DNA from: Vibrio caribbeanicus ATCC BAA-2122
GTDB taxonomy: Bacteria > Pseudomonadota > Gammaproteobacteria > Enterobacterales > Vibrionaceae
Direction: 5' to 3'
Length of the DNA stretch: 64,000 nt
Assembly: GCF_000165125.1 (NCBI RefSeq)
Contig: NZ_AEIU01000075.1
Span: 1-64,000 of the forward strand
Part shown: positions 1 through 8,432 of the stretch, one piece after another
How positions within the stretch are numbered: the stretch's first letter is position 1
How the letters are laid out: every line of letters starts with the position of its first letter
Notes under the pieces: generated by a model
Databases searched by the model: none
Seen by the model: the letters and a program-made list of their open reading frames with translations, nothing else
Told to the model about the DNA's origin: nothing
Position numbers and translations under genes: made by a program

Positions 1-252
1 GGTTAGATCGATGTAAATTAAAATCAATTACTTTTTTTTGAATACAATTAACATCGAAATATTTATAGGTTTTGTATTTGTTTAGTAAATAGAGTTTAGA
101 TTTAATATAAAGAACTTTATTCTGTTAATTTAATCTGGATGCTTATATTATATAATTATTAACTATGTTGGGATGGCACTATCCAGATTGTAAATATTAT
201 AAATTTAGTATTGTTAATTTTTATATTCATTTAACTGATAATTTTTAGTTTT

Positions 253-500
253 TATATTCCCAAGCAACCTCAAAGTGCTAGTTTCAGTGAGAGTTGGGAC
301 AAGACAGTAGTTTGTATATGTGAAACCTACAATCGACAAAGACGTATGCAAAGTTACTCCGCCTTTGAATGCGTTTAAAATAGTCAGTTTTATGATTGGT
401 TGATCAGGAACAGCTCTATATCAGTTATTTTAGCCTCTTTGAACTCGACTCGGTGGCGATGTTCCTAGTCCTATATTCTGCAGTCTCTTGGGTATATATT
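253..500. repeat. MITE/ERIC-like inverted repeat, copy A
   Basis: The left end reads tatattcccaagcaacctca and the right end cagtctcttgggtatatatt, so the termini are imperfect inverted repeats of one another. The left end (caaagtgctagtttcagtgagag) matches copy B at 12716 (ttaaggtgctaggttcagcgagag), and the right end matches copies B and C (cttgggtatata). The repeat abuts the stop codon of the HExxH gene on the minus strand, so it may act as a 3' structure for that transcript. The first 250 bases of the window hold only AT-rich DNA with no recognisable gene. Confidence 0.6.
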
Positions 501-1291
501 TATTTAGTTAGTGCACGTCCCAAGGTAACAAAGTAGGCTCGGAGGGCATGGTAAATTTCGATTCTGTGTGTGTGGTCAGGATAGATCAGTTGTGTGTCGG
601 GTTTTGTTGTTCCTGAAACGAGATAAGGGTTGTTAATATCTGGGCATGACTCGATAGCAGACTCAAAAGCCCGTGCCATCATTTCTGTTGGTAGTGAAAA
701 ATATCGTTGAGATAGCGACATATCAGCTTTAACACTTCGCGTCACATAGTCGTGTTTATCTTTTTTATCGCCGTTAAGTAAGGCTGCACTAAATATGTCC
801 ATGAGGCGATCATTAAGTGGGTGAGGTAGGGGACATTCATCATTTAGCCAACAGTTGCTGGCAAACATGATTTCGCTTTGTGGCCCAGACCTATCGCCAA
901 TATCAAACGCTTTTTCTGCAATGTAGTGATCAAAGGCATGCCAAAACTCGTGGGCTAAAGCGCCGGCACCAGCATTCTTCGCTAAGGCTAATTCTCTTTG
1001 ATTCGGTGCGTAATGAGCTTGTACCCCCTTTCTTCCTCCCGAGCCAAATGCCAACCCTAGTGTTGCGCGTAGTCCGATGGCTTCTGGCGGTAGTGAGAGG
1101 ATATAGGCAAGATCGGCGAGTGAATCGAAGATTAAATTGGCAGCGAGATCTTTCTCTTCTCGTGTCACCCAGCGTCCAACACGAATACTGCCTATATTGA
1201 AAGTTTGTTTGATATCGATAAAGGATACTTGCTCTCCATGACGGTAGTCAGGGCCTTTTCGCGTTTTATATTTAAATTGAGTTAATTTCAA
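500..1291 (-). CDS. HExxH-motif protein (CLCA_X-like conserved hypothetical)
   Basis: 263 aa with a TTG start preceded by AAGG at about six bases. The clearest signature is HEFWHAFDHY at residues 114-123, a zincin-type HExxH (His114, Glu115, His118) followed by an Asp at 121. This resembles the metallopeptidase-like HEWGHALD motif of phage and plasmid polyvalent-protein domains, and the conserved Vibrio/Shewanella family that I recall as CLCA_X. Upstream is a Gly-rich stretch (AFGSGGRKG, 81-89). There is no signal peptide or membrane segment, so it should be cytoplasmic. The stop codon sits at the edge of repeat copy A. Substrate and role are unknown; calling it a protease is inference from the motif alone. 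Confidence 0.6.
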   Translation of the reverse strand: MKLTQFKYKTRKGPDYRHGEQVSFIDIKQTFNIGSIRVGRWVTREEKDLAANLIFDSLADLAYILSLPPEAIGLRATLGLAFGSGGRKGVQAHYAPNQRELALAKNAGAGALAHEFWHAFDHYIAEKAFDIGDRSGPQSEIMFASNCWLNDECPLPHPLNDRLMDIFSAALLNGDKKDKHDYVTRSVKADMSLSQRYFSLPTEMMARAFESAIESCPDINNPYLVSGTTKPDTQLIYPDHTHRIEIYHALRAYFVTLGRALTK

Positions 1292-1687
1292 TGGTTACCT
1301 TGTTTCATTGGAAAAACTTTCAGTATGTTGGCTTCTATTACTTAATAGTTGGTCAATGGCTATTTCTGCTTACATGCTTCATCTTTTCTACGTCAAGATA
1401 GGATAGACTCAAATATCGATGAGACATTGCTCTCAATTAGCCTAGTTTTCAAAGTATACAATGTGTTCTACCATTGTGTCACAGAATTAAAATCATCAGA
1501 AGCATGTTAATAGCTTGTGCTTGAAAGTTGGCAAGATGTAATAATATATGTGTCATAGATACATTTTGTTTTTTAAGTTAAAAACTAATTTTATTGATTT
1601 TATTTTTGTTAAAAACAAAGGTCAGACCACAAAATTAAAAAGAGTGAATTATCATTAAGGCGAAATTTATAATCGAGTTAACTTAAA
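1292..1687. other. Gene-free AT-rich spacer
   Basis: About 400 bases between two divergently oriented genes. It must contain both promoters, but I could not assign -35/-10 boxes with confidence. No RNA gene or repeat was recognised. Confidence 0.5.
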
Positions 1688-2326
1688 GTGATAAAAAAAA
1701 CACTCCTAACATTACTTTTTACTTCATTACCTTCAGGTATAGTGCATTCTGAAAACATGCTTACTGGTTTTAAAGTTGTTGATTTAGATCATCAACAAAT
1801 CTTTGATATTTATAAAGAGCATAAAGTCGTTTACGATCGCCATGAGCAAATGCATGAAGCCTATGATGGTATGGTAACTGCAAACTATATGACAGTGATT
1901 AAACTAAGAGCCAGACTCGATATATTGCGATCTGACATAAACCATAAATATAGAAAAAGCGGTCTTTATGAACAGAGTTCAAGATATTCACTTATTGAGT
2001 TTATTGATGTATTACAGCGTATCACTGATAAACTAACTAAATTACAAACTCGAATAACAAAAAAGCCCAACTTATTGGATGAAAATTTTGCTACAAGTGT
2101 GAATACTGCTGTTTCAACTGATAGAGTTAAGAGAAAAACATTGGATATGACTGGCACACAGAATATTCAATCGGGCTATGCTAAGGAATTAAATTTAATC
2201 GCAGGTATTCTCAATGAAATTTGTAATGGATACAAAGAGAGACTATTACTCAATATAATAGAAAGAGGTTATGAACCGAGCCAAGACTCAAGACCATATA
2301 CTGACCAACTTCATTTTGAGTTCTAA
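1688..2326 (+). CDS. Secreted or periplasmic hypothetical protein
   Basis: 212 aa from a GTG start, preceded by a weak purine-rich stretch. The N-terminus (MIKKTLLTLLFTSLPSGIVHS) has a basic n-region, hydrophobic core and probable cleavage near residue 21, so it is likely exported by Sec. The rest is polar and predicted mostly helical, with no cysteines forming a lipobox and no recognisable domain. It stands alone: the next gene is convergent, with a shared terminator between them. I do not recognise the family. Start and coding status are supported by the signal peptide and the well-placed terminator. Confidence 0.6.
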   Translation: MIKKTLLTLLFTSLPSGIVHSENMLTGFKVVDLDHQQIFDIYKEHKVVYDRHEQMHEAYDGMVTANYMTVIKLRARLDILRSDINHKYRKSGLYEQSSRYSLIEFIDVLQRITDKLTKLQTRITKKPNLLDENFATSVNTAVSTDRVKRKTLDMTGTQNIQSGYAKELNLIAGILNEICNGYKERLLLNIIERGYEPSQDSRPYTDQLHFEF

Positions 2327-2333
2327 TCTAAAT

Positions 2334-2364
2334 AAAAAGGCACCCCACTAATGGTGCCTTTTTA
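2334..2364. terminator. Bidirectional rho-independent terminator
   Basis: The hairpin aaaaaggcacc / ggtgccttttt has an A-tract on the left and a T-tract on the right. It lies between the convergent secreted protein and sulfatase genes, so it can serve both. Confidence 0.85.
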
Positions 2365-2378
2365 TCTGTTATTGTTGG

Positions 2379-4301
2379 TTAGTTCTGCGAACTGTATTGA
2401 AACTCAGAACTGGTAGGTTTAGAACGATAATCCGTCGTGGTTCCATTAAATAGATGATATTGCGACAGGTTATTGTAGTAGCTGCCCTCTTTATAAAGCT
2501 CTTGTGCCCATTCTTGCTCGTCACAGTTTACGGTCTTTTTGCTTACAACATTGTCTCCGATATTAAAGCACTGTGCTAGCTCACCTGTTTTGGCATTTAT
2601 GGAAATCCCATGATCCTTTTTCATCCAGAAAAAGCCACTACCAAAAGAAAAACTTGAGCGCCCGGAATAATTCGGATCTAGCAATGAGTGTCCTGTAAAC
2701 CATGGTGCGTATCCACCTAGCCAATCGAGCAGAGTAGGTGCTATATCACGTTGCGACGAGGTAATAGGTCTTATTTCAGTCGGCAGTGAACCATCGCTAC
2801 TGTACATCAAAAAGGGAATCGCATTTTTCACAAAACCACCTTGGGATGTCCTTGCAGTGTGATCAGATACCACAACAACAACAGTAGGCTTGTCCAATTG
2901 AGACAATTTTTTATCGAGTTTGGGTATAAACTCACTAAGTTCAGAGTCTGCGTAATTAATCACGCTGCGTCTTTCGTTATCAGGTGTATCTTTGCCAAAA
3001 CGGTATTCATGCCCTTCTGGGATAAAAGAGTCATGTGTTGTTCCTGTATTGATAGTAATAAGGAAAGGCTTGGTAGACTGACTGGTTTCTTCTATTTTAT
3101 TAAGGGCAAAGCGGTAGATTGATGTATCCATATATCCCCAATAGTTCTTCACCGCCTCAAATGGAAAATCCTTTTTTCCGAGCGAGTGTTCAAAACCGAG
3201 TGTTTGCGAAAATGAACCGACAAGACCCTTTCCGCTTCCTTGGATAAAGGTGGTTTCCCAACCTCGGCTTTTTAAAATGTTGGGTAAACAAACATACTTT
3301 GAGGTTTGTAGTTGACTATTGCCAATAAAGCCATCGATTGGGTTAGGGTAGGAGCAAAATGTCGAAAACATACCTTGCACGGTACGATAGCCATCCGCAT
3401 AGCTTGAATAGGCTGAGAGTGATTTTTGTCGAAGACTATCGAAAAATGGAGTGACATTTTCTCCACCAGAATAACTTTTGCTATCAATAGCTGGCCAACT
3501 TTCCAGCAATATGATGACAATATTAGCCTCTTTCAAAGAGCTTAAATTTTGCGCGATGCTGTTTTGTTTTGCGTATTTCCATTGCTTGAGCTCTTCACCA
3601 GTAGGCTCCGTGGTGATTTTTTCAACCGAGTGCTTTTTACCTGATGTTAAGTAATAGGTAATACTATACGGCGCAGACCACGCAATAAAAGCTTGGTCAG
3701 TATCTCCTATGGTATAAGCTCTCATTGGCGATTGCGGTGCATCACTCCAACCGCCGCGAACAAAAGTAACAGTGATCAATAGCCATGACAGAGCAAACAC
3801 AATGCCTGTATACCACTTCGGTATTGACTGAGCTGAGAGTGGCAGCTTTTTCCAGATCAACCACGTGCAGGCAAAAAACCATAGTGTGCCGAGGCAGAAA
3901 TCAAAAAAGTAATGACTAATAGTAGAAATAAAAAGCTCTTTTTCGACTCCACCGGCAGTAAACAATTCAAATGTGACATGCTTACTTGCATCTTTTGCGT
4001 ACACGGCATCCGAGAAAGTGGTCCCAATAATCCACAACACTGCAAAGCTCAGCCATATTTTGATCAAAATGGAGATGTCTTTTCTAAAGGGTGTGGTAAT
4101 GCATAGCAGTAAAAATATGGGAGCAGTTAGCAAAGCTGCAATAGTTCCATCAAGGCGAAGGCCAAAAAAGAGTGCTTCGATACCTGATTTCGATAAGAGT
4201 TCTACCGGTAATTGTTCGAAAGTGGCGAGAGCGATGCACTTGCTTAAAAATGCTACTACCAGTAATAAGGAAAATGTAATGATGGTATTCCTGACAAACA
4301 T
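2379..4301 (-). CDS. LTA synthase / sulfatase-family membrane phosphoglycerol transferase-like protein
   Basis: About 640 aa. I chose the ATG at 4301 because AGGA lies seven bases upstream; an in-frame ATG at 4358 has no comparable site. About five N-terminal membrane helices (to about residue 185) precede a periplasmic alkaline-phosphatase-superfamily (sulfatase) domain. Likely metal and nucleophile residues, numbered from 4301, are Glu267 in ILLESW, Thr307 in GYRTVQGMF, and Asp480-His481 in VSDHTAR. These sit where LtaS has its Glu, Thr and Asp-His. Gram-negative relatives transfer phosphoglycerol or similar groups to envelope glycans or lipids. The exact substrate cannot be told from sequence. 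It is monocistronic. Confidence 0.8.
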   Translation of the reverse strand: MFVRNTIITFSLLLVVAFLSKCIALATFEQLPVELLSKSGIEALFFGLRLDGTIAALLTAPIFLLLCITTPFRKDISILIKIWLSFAVLWIIGTTFSDAVYAKDASKHVTFELFTAGGVEKELFISTISHYFFDFCLGTLWFFACTWLIWKKLPLSAQSIPKWYTGIVFALSWLLITVTFVRGGWSDAPQSPMRAYTIGDTDQAFIAWSAPYSITYYLTSGKKHSVEKITTEPTGEELKQWKYAKQNSIAQNLSSLKEANIVIILLESWPAIDSKSYSGGENVTPFFDSLRQKSLSAYSSYADGYRTVQGMFSTFCSYPNPIDGFIGNSQLQTSKYVCLPNILKSRGWETTFIQGSGKGLVGSFSQTLGFEHSLGKKDFPFEAVKNYWGYMDTSIYRFALNKIEETSQSTKPFLITINTGTTHDSFIPEGHEYRFGKDTPDNERRSVINYADSELSEFIPKLDKKLSQLDKPTVVVVVSDHTARTSQGGFVKNAIPFLMYSSDGSLPTEIRPITSSQRDIAPTLLDWLGGYAPWFTGHSLLDPNYSGRSSFSFGSGFFWMKKDHGISINAKTGELAQCFNIGDNVVSKKTVNCDEQEWAQELYKEGSYYNNLSQYHLFNGTTTDYRSKPTSSEFQYSSQN

Positions 4302-4514
4302 TGTTGCGTCCTGATTGCGGAGTTCTTCAAACGGTAGGTAACTTAGCACGATGAACAAAATTCACAAACCGAAATAAACACAGTTGTACCGGCACCTCTT
4401 TTTGGCACAGAATATGTTGACGAATGTCGAAATTACGTTGTTAATTTGTTGTCTAACGGAGTCTTGAAATGAGGCTGGTTCATTGGAATTGCTCTATTTT
4501 TCGGCAAAGACGAA

Positions 4515-5225
4515 TCACAGATACTGGGCATTGTCTATAAACGCTTTGGTTAGCGTTTGAAAAAGACTATCTATACAGGGTCTTTGATTGGTATGAGAAA
4601 AGAGAGTTGTATGCACATCAGCCAGTATCTTATTTGGGTAACCGCATAACTGGTTACATAAGTTAACAGGCTCGACTATTTTGGGCATAACGGCATCAAC
4701 TAAAATACAAGCTTGCGATAATACGACTCGGCTACCGTCCTTATTTAACACGACGCGCTGTGCTGTGCCGACCACTTTTTTTCCTTTAATATTTAAGTTG
4801 TAATCACCATCGCAATAAGAGTGAGGTGTGGCATGAATGTCGGTTTTTATTCCAAGACTTATAAAGAACTCGGTTAAAATTGAACATAAGTTTTGGTATG
4901 ACAACTTGATGTCATAAGGGCGTTCGTTTGGCCACGGGTAGATATAAGAGAGGTTGATAATGCCTGGTAATTGTGGGACCGGTGCTCCCCCGGTTTTGCG
5001 CGCGATAAGGTGCCATCCTAGCGTTTGTAATGCAGTTATTAGTTCATCTGATTGACGCCATTTTTTCCCAGAAGGCAGCACGAGTGTTGGGGTTTTGGCT
5101 TGCCACAATATTAGGACCTTGGAGAGTTTCCCTGATTGTACTTGTTTGAGTAGTTTGCTCTCTTTTTCAAATACGTCCTCAATATCAATACTCTTAAATC
5201 GAACCAACTTATTTTGGGGTGCCAT
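4515..5225 (-). CDS. Lipoate-protein ligase A family protein (BPL/LPL domain)
   Basis: 236 aa with a BPL/LplA-type catalytic fold. Residues around 75-82 read ARKTGGAP, equivalent to the RRxSGGGxV lipoyl-AMP binding motif, and are followed by NLSY in place of the usual NxS/T strand. A later NIKGKKVVGTAQR segment corresponds to the conserved K-GsAq region of lipoate ligases, in which the Lys contacts lipoate. The family attaches lipoate or octanoate to E2 and GcvH proteins, or transfers between them. At 236 aa it lacks the C-terminal accessory domain of E. coli LplA, so it is closer to the short LplA/LipM-like group. It stands alone. The Gly-to-Ala change in the loop (GGAP rather than GGG) makes a specialised or altered substrate possible. 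Confidence 0.7.
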   Translation of the reverse strand: MAPQNKLVRFKSIDIEDVFEKESKLLKQVQSGKLSKVLILWQAKTPTLVLPSGKKWRQSDELITALQTLGWHLIARKTGGAPVPQLPGIINLSYIYPWPNERPYDIKLSYQNLCSILTEFFISLGIKTDIHATPHSYCDGDYNLNIKGKKVVGTAQRVVLNKDGSRVVLSQACILVDAVMPKIVEPVNLCNQLCGYPNKILADVHTTLFSHTNQRPCIDSLFQTLTKAFIDNAQYL

Positions 5226-5318
5226 AAGATTACCGGACTAAAAATTTTAAGCTTTCATCATAATAGAAAATAAGTACTTAGTAGAAGTGTTTTTTAACGA
5301 GGTTCTGTACGAATAAAG

Positions 5319-5345
5319 AAGGCCCAGTATAAACTGGGCCAGTAA
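5319..5345 (-). terminator. Terminator hairpin after the MBL-fold gene
   Basis: A perfect ggcccagt/actgggcc stem lies just beyond the stop of the minus-strand MBL gene. On that strand it is followed by ttcttt, a weak T-run. Confidence 0.7.
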
Positions 5346-5349
5346 AGAA

Positions 5350-6462
5350 TTAGTGATCAACTATATCAAAAAGTACCATAATGGCATGGGTTTCTACTGC
5401 ACCAGAATCAAAGCCATACATGTTTCCATATTTGGGTTCAAGAGCTTCTTTTACTCCAGCGGCAATAGTATCCTGCCAACGTTTCACCCATATAAAGTGG
5501 TTTCTATCCGACAGTTTGGGCTCATAAGGCGCAATCTCTAATTGCTTATTTACCTCACGACGCAAGTCATCCAAGTAACCCAAGAGTGATTTAACATCAT
5601 CAATTGAACCTATGTTACCATGACCACCATTAATGTATTGCCATTGTCCTTTGATTCCTTTTTTCAGTAACCATTTCAAATCCTCTTCGTAGCCATGGAA
5701 ATCCTCTGCACCTGCAAAGTTATAGAAGGGCAGTTGATCAGGATTTATCATATCTGCAAAGTGAACCACCTTGTCATTTTTAACCCAGATTAATGTGTTA
5801 TCAGGGGTGTGTCCGGCTCCTTTGGGTGCGATCATACGTATTTTTTGTTGACCAAATTTGATCGTTTTCGCTCTGTCTAATTTTATAACATTAGTAGGTA
5901 GGGGAACTTTGGCTTTAATTTGGTTGTTATCATCTTTTTCGGAGTGGCGCAGAATTTTGTCGTAAACTGCTGCGCTGGAATAAATACGAAGCGGCTCTGT
6001 TTGATGCTGTTCAACATAGTCAGAGACTTGCTTTGCTCCACCTACGTGATCTAAATGGTAGTGGGAATAGACCATAGCTGTTATTGGCTTATCAGTGATC
6101 TGTTTTATAGCTTTTAACACAGTATCGACTCTTTCAGATCCCAGTGGGTCTATCAGCATGACGCCAGCGTTATCATCAACAATAACAGTAGTATTATAAT
6201 AGTTAACACCGATCCAATAGGTATTGTTTCCGAGTTTTTGGATTGTAGCTTGTTTATCGTCAAACTGCAGATCAAATAAATTATCGACCTTCTGGCCTGG
6301 CTTGAGGCTTTCGACTTTCGAAGCAGCCACATAGTTTCCCTGTGCTTGAGGAATTTGGTCAGGAAAAATGATCGCTTGGTTGTTGTTCTGGTGAGCTATT
6401 GCGGTCGTACTCGCAAATGCAAAGTAAAGCGAAGTGAGGTATATATTTTTGTTCATTGGCAT
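5350..6462 (-). CDS. Exported metallo-beta-lactamase-fold hydrolase
   Basis: 370 aa. GGAGAAACCT immediately precedes the first ATG. An N-terminal signal peptide ends near residue 23 (TTAIAH). The zinc signature HYHLDH occupies residues 134-139. Further ligands are His218 in GAGHTPDN, Asp237 in VHFADM and His281 in NGGHGN, so the binuclear site is complete. The protein is probably periplasmic. The fold covers beta-lactamases, lactonases and alkyl-sulfatase-like enzymes. The motif spacing resembles the broad MBL hydrolase group rather than a known beta-lactamase. It is divergent from a LysR gene, which probably regulates it. Confidence 0.8.
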   Translation of the reverse strand: MPMNKNIYLTSLYFAFASTTAIAHQNNNQAIIFPDQIPQAQGNYVAASKVESLKPGQKVDNLFDLQFDDKQATIQKLGNNTYWIGVNYYNTTVIVDDNAGVMLIDPLGSERVDTVLKAIKQITDKPITAMVYSHYHLDHVGGAKQVSDYVEQHQTEPLRIYSSAAVYDKILRHSEKDDNNQIKAKVPLPTNVIKLDRAKTIKFGQQKIRMIAPKGAGHTPDNTLIWVKNDKVVHFADMINPDQLPFYNFAGAEDFHGYEEDLKWLLKKGIKGQWQYINGGHGNIGSIDDVKSLLGYLDDLRREVNKQLEIAPYEPKLSDRNHFIWVKRWQDTIAAGVKEALEPKYGNMYGFDSGAVETHAIMVLFDIVDH

Positions 6463-6570
6463 AGGTTTCTCCTTATTTTGTACTCATGCTAGAAAAACAC
6501 CGCTTTTCACTCCAATGCATTGTTGGCATACTCATTATGCGTTTAGTGAATAAAACAAAAGAAGAATGTT

Positions 6571-7488
6571 ATGGTCGAGCGTGATTTAAACCTCCGAAAA
6601 ATTGATCTAAATTTGCTACCGATTTTGGATAAGTTATTTGAATTTAGGCATGTTAGTGCAGCAGCTAAAGCACTGGGTATGAGTCAGCCTGCTGTAAGTC
6701 GTGCACTCCAGCGTTTGCGGTCTCTATTTAATGATCCTTTGCTTGTGAAAGTAGGCACGAGGTATGAGTTGACCGAGAAGGCCAAGGCAATTGAGGTCGG
6801 GCTTGTTTGCGTGCAACGTGATATTCGGGGACTACTTAATCAAGAGCCTTTTGATCCGTCTCATGCTGCGGGCACTTTTACTGTTGGCGCACTAGACTTT
6901 GAAATAATGATGCTGTTACCCGGCTTGATAAAGAAGGTGCGAGAGCAGGCACCAAAATTAAAGATTGAAGTGATGCATTATCATGCAACTGTATCCGTTC
7001 AGGATTATTTGGAAAAGTACGCCGATTTACTTTTATATTCCACGAATAATTGTGGGGAACTCATCTACAAACAGCGGCTTTTTAGCGATAATTATGCCGT
7101 TATCATGTGCAAGAAACATCCCCTTAATCAAGGTAAGTTAGATCTGGACGCGTATGCTAATGCACAGCATGTCATTGTTTCGGCCAATGGTATTGATGAA
7201 ACATCGATAGATAGGCAGTTAGCGAGACTTGATCGTAGCCGAACCGTGATAAGCTCGATCCCCCATTTTTCTCTTGCACCTGATATCGTGACAAACACCG
7301 ATCTCTTAGTGACTCTACCAAGTCGCATCGTAAGAAGGTTGGCCCACCACTATTTTTTTTCTGAAGCTAGTCTACCTTTTGAAATGCGTGATTTTCGCGT
7401 TGAGCAGTTTTGGCACCACCTTCACCATCAAGACGATTTACATAAATGGGTTCGTGATTCAATGAAAGCAGTGGCTGACGAGCTTTAA
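6571..7488 (+). CDS. LysR-type transcriptional regulator
   Basis: 305 aa. The N-terminal winged helix (residues 10-70) contains the LysR signature: HVSAAAKALGMSQPAVSRAL then RLRSLFNDPLLVK. A periplasmic-binding-like effector domain follows from about residue 95. The gene is transcribed away from the MBL-fold hydrolase with a 108-base gap, the usual arrangement for a LysR regulator and its target. The inducer is unknown. Start ATG follows GAAG. Confidence 0.88.
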   Translation: MVERDLNLRKIDLNLLPILDKLFEFRHVSAAAKALGMSQPAVSRALQRLRSLFNDPLLVKVGTRYELTEKAKAIEVGLVCVQRDIRGLLNQEPFDPSHAAGTFTVGALDFEIMMLLPGLIKKVREQAPKLKIEVMHYHATVSVQDYLEKYADLLLYSTNNCGELIYKQRLFSDNYAVIMCKKHPLNQGKLDLDAYANAQHVIVSANGIDETSIDRQLARLDRSRTVISSIPHFSLAPDIVTNTDLLVTLPSRIVRRLAHHYFFSEASLPFEMRDFRVEQFWHHLHHQDDLHKWVRDSMKAVADEL

Positions 7489-7751
7489 CGTCATTGTGAC
7501 TGGTAGATAGAAATTAAGAGAATATGCAATAAGATATAACTGATAAGTTTCACTTGATATTTCAATCTTTCTGATTGTGTTTTTTAATCGGTTAGAAAAT
7601 TAACACGATTATATCCTAAATTTTTCGATATAAAATTTACTTATATTATTTTCGTAGATATTTAAAACTAAAGGTTTTAATATCTTTTTTAGTCTGAATA
7701 AATTAAGTATTAATCATTTAAATAATAATGTTAGTAAAATAGGTTGAAGTT

Positions 7752-8318
7752 ATGGATTTGGAATTAACGACAGATAAATATAAGCATTTCCTAATTGAAT
7801 TTAGAAAAGCAGATATCCAAAATGCAGCATCTAAGTCAGAAACTACTGTCAATGTTGCGGGCGCTAGTTACCACTTTAGAGCGCCGAATTTTCAGTTGGT
7901 TGCCTACACCACAAATAACCAGCGTTTTGATTTAACCGACTATAACCATGTTGATGTTCCCAAGTCAGTTGATTTTGGAAAGCTCTCTAACGCTTTGTCT
8001 TTGGGAGGAAATGGCCAAACCAGAATGAATGGCAATTTAAGCACAGTGGTTGCATTTACCTCTGAGGCTGCTCGCTCGAAAGTTGTTGAGCATGCATTTA
8101 TCAAAGTTTTGCTCAACCAGACAATCATGCTGTCTGACTACGAGGTTTTATTTAAAGCTTATAATCAACCTGCAAGGTTTAATGGATTTCTTAATCAAGA
8201 CAACACCTACAATAGTACGTGGCGTGCACTGAGAAAAGAAGATTACCTTCACTTTTTTAACTCGCAAGAGTACACAGGCAGTTTTGAGAAAATACAGTCA
8301 GAAATTGTTAACTTATAG
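7752..8318 (+). CDS. Candidate ribosome-inactivating (Shiga/ricin A-chain-like) protein, short form
   Basis: 188 aa, start ATG eight bases after AGG. The key segment is TSEAARSKVVEHAF at 103-116, close to the ricin active-site helix (ISEAARFQYIE). It supplies the expected catalytic Glu105 and Arg108. The segment at 57-70, RFDLTDYNHVDVP, is close to the Shiga A segment FADFSHVTFP as I remember it. The N-terminus (LELTTDKYKHFLIEFR) has the pattern of the RIP N-terminal strand and helix, and STWRAL at 155-160 could supply the conserved active-site Trp157 (NSWGRLS in ricin). If true, the enzyme would depurinate 28S/23S rRNA. Oddities: it is shorter than the 250-270 aa A-chains, the helix carrying the second active-site Tyr looks deleted, and there is no signal peptide or B subunit. 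It could be a minimal or inactive family member. Confidence 0.6.
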   Translation: MDLELTTDKYKHFLIEFRKADIQNAASKSETTVNVAGASYHFRAPNFQLVAYTTNNQRFDLTDYNHVDVPKSVDFGKLSNALSLGGNGQTRMNGNLSTVVAFTSEAARSKVVEHAFIKVLLNQTIMLSDYEVLFKAYNQPARFNGFLNQDNTYNSTWRALRKEDYLHFFNSQEYTGSFEKIQSEIVNL

Positions 8319-8344
8319 ATTAATAGATTGATTTTAGCTCAAAC

Positions 8345-8390
8345 AGATTAAAAACTAAGGCAAGTTGCTCTTGCGAGGTAACTTGCCTTG
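8345..8390 (-). terminator. Hairpin between the convergent toxin-like genes
   Basis: Inverted repeat aaggcaagtt (8357-8366) / aacttgcctt (8380-8389). On the minus strand the stem is followed by agtttttaatc, so it is best read as the terminator of the Cry-like gene. It may also stop the convergent RIP-like transcript. Confidence 0.7.
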
Positions 8391-8432
8391 ATCACTATCC
8401 TCGCCATATTTTAATGGCGATTTTGTTCACTG

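Noticed and set aside
880-1200. Plus-strand 106-aa ORF over the HExxH gene
   Set aside because: It is a shadow frame: the minus-strand protein has a conserved motif and a start site, the plus frame does not.
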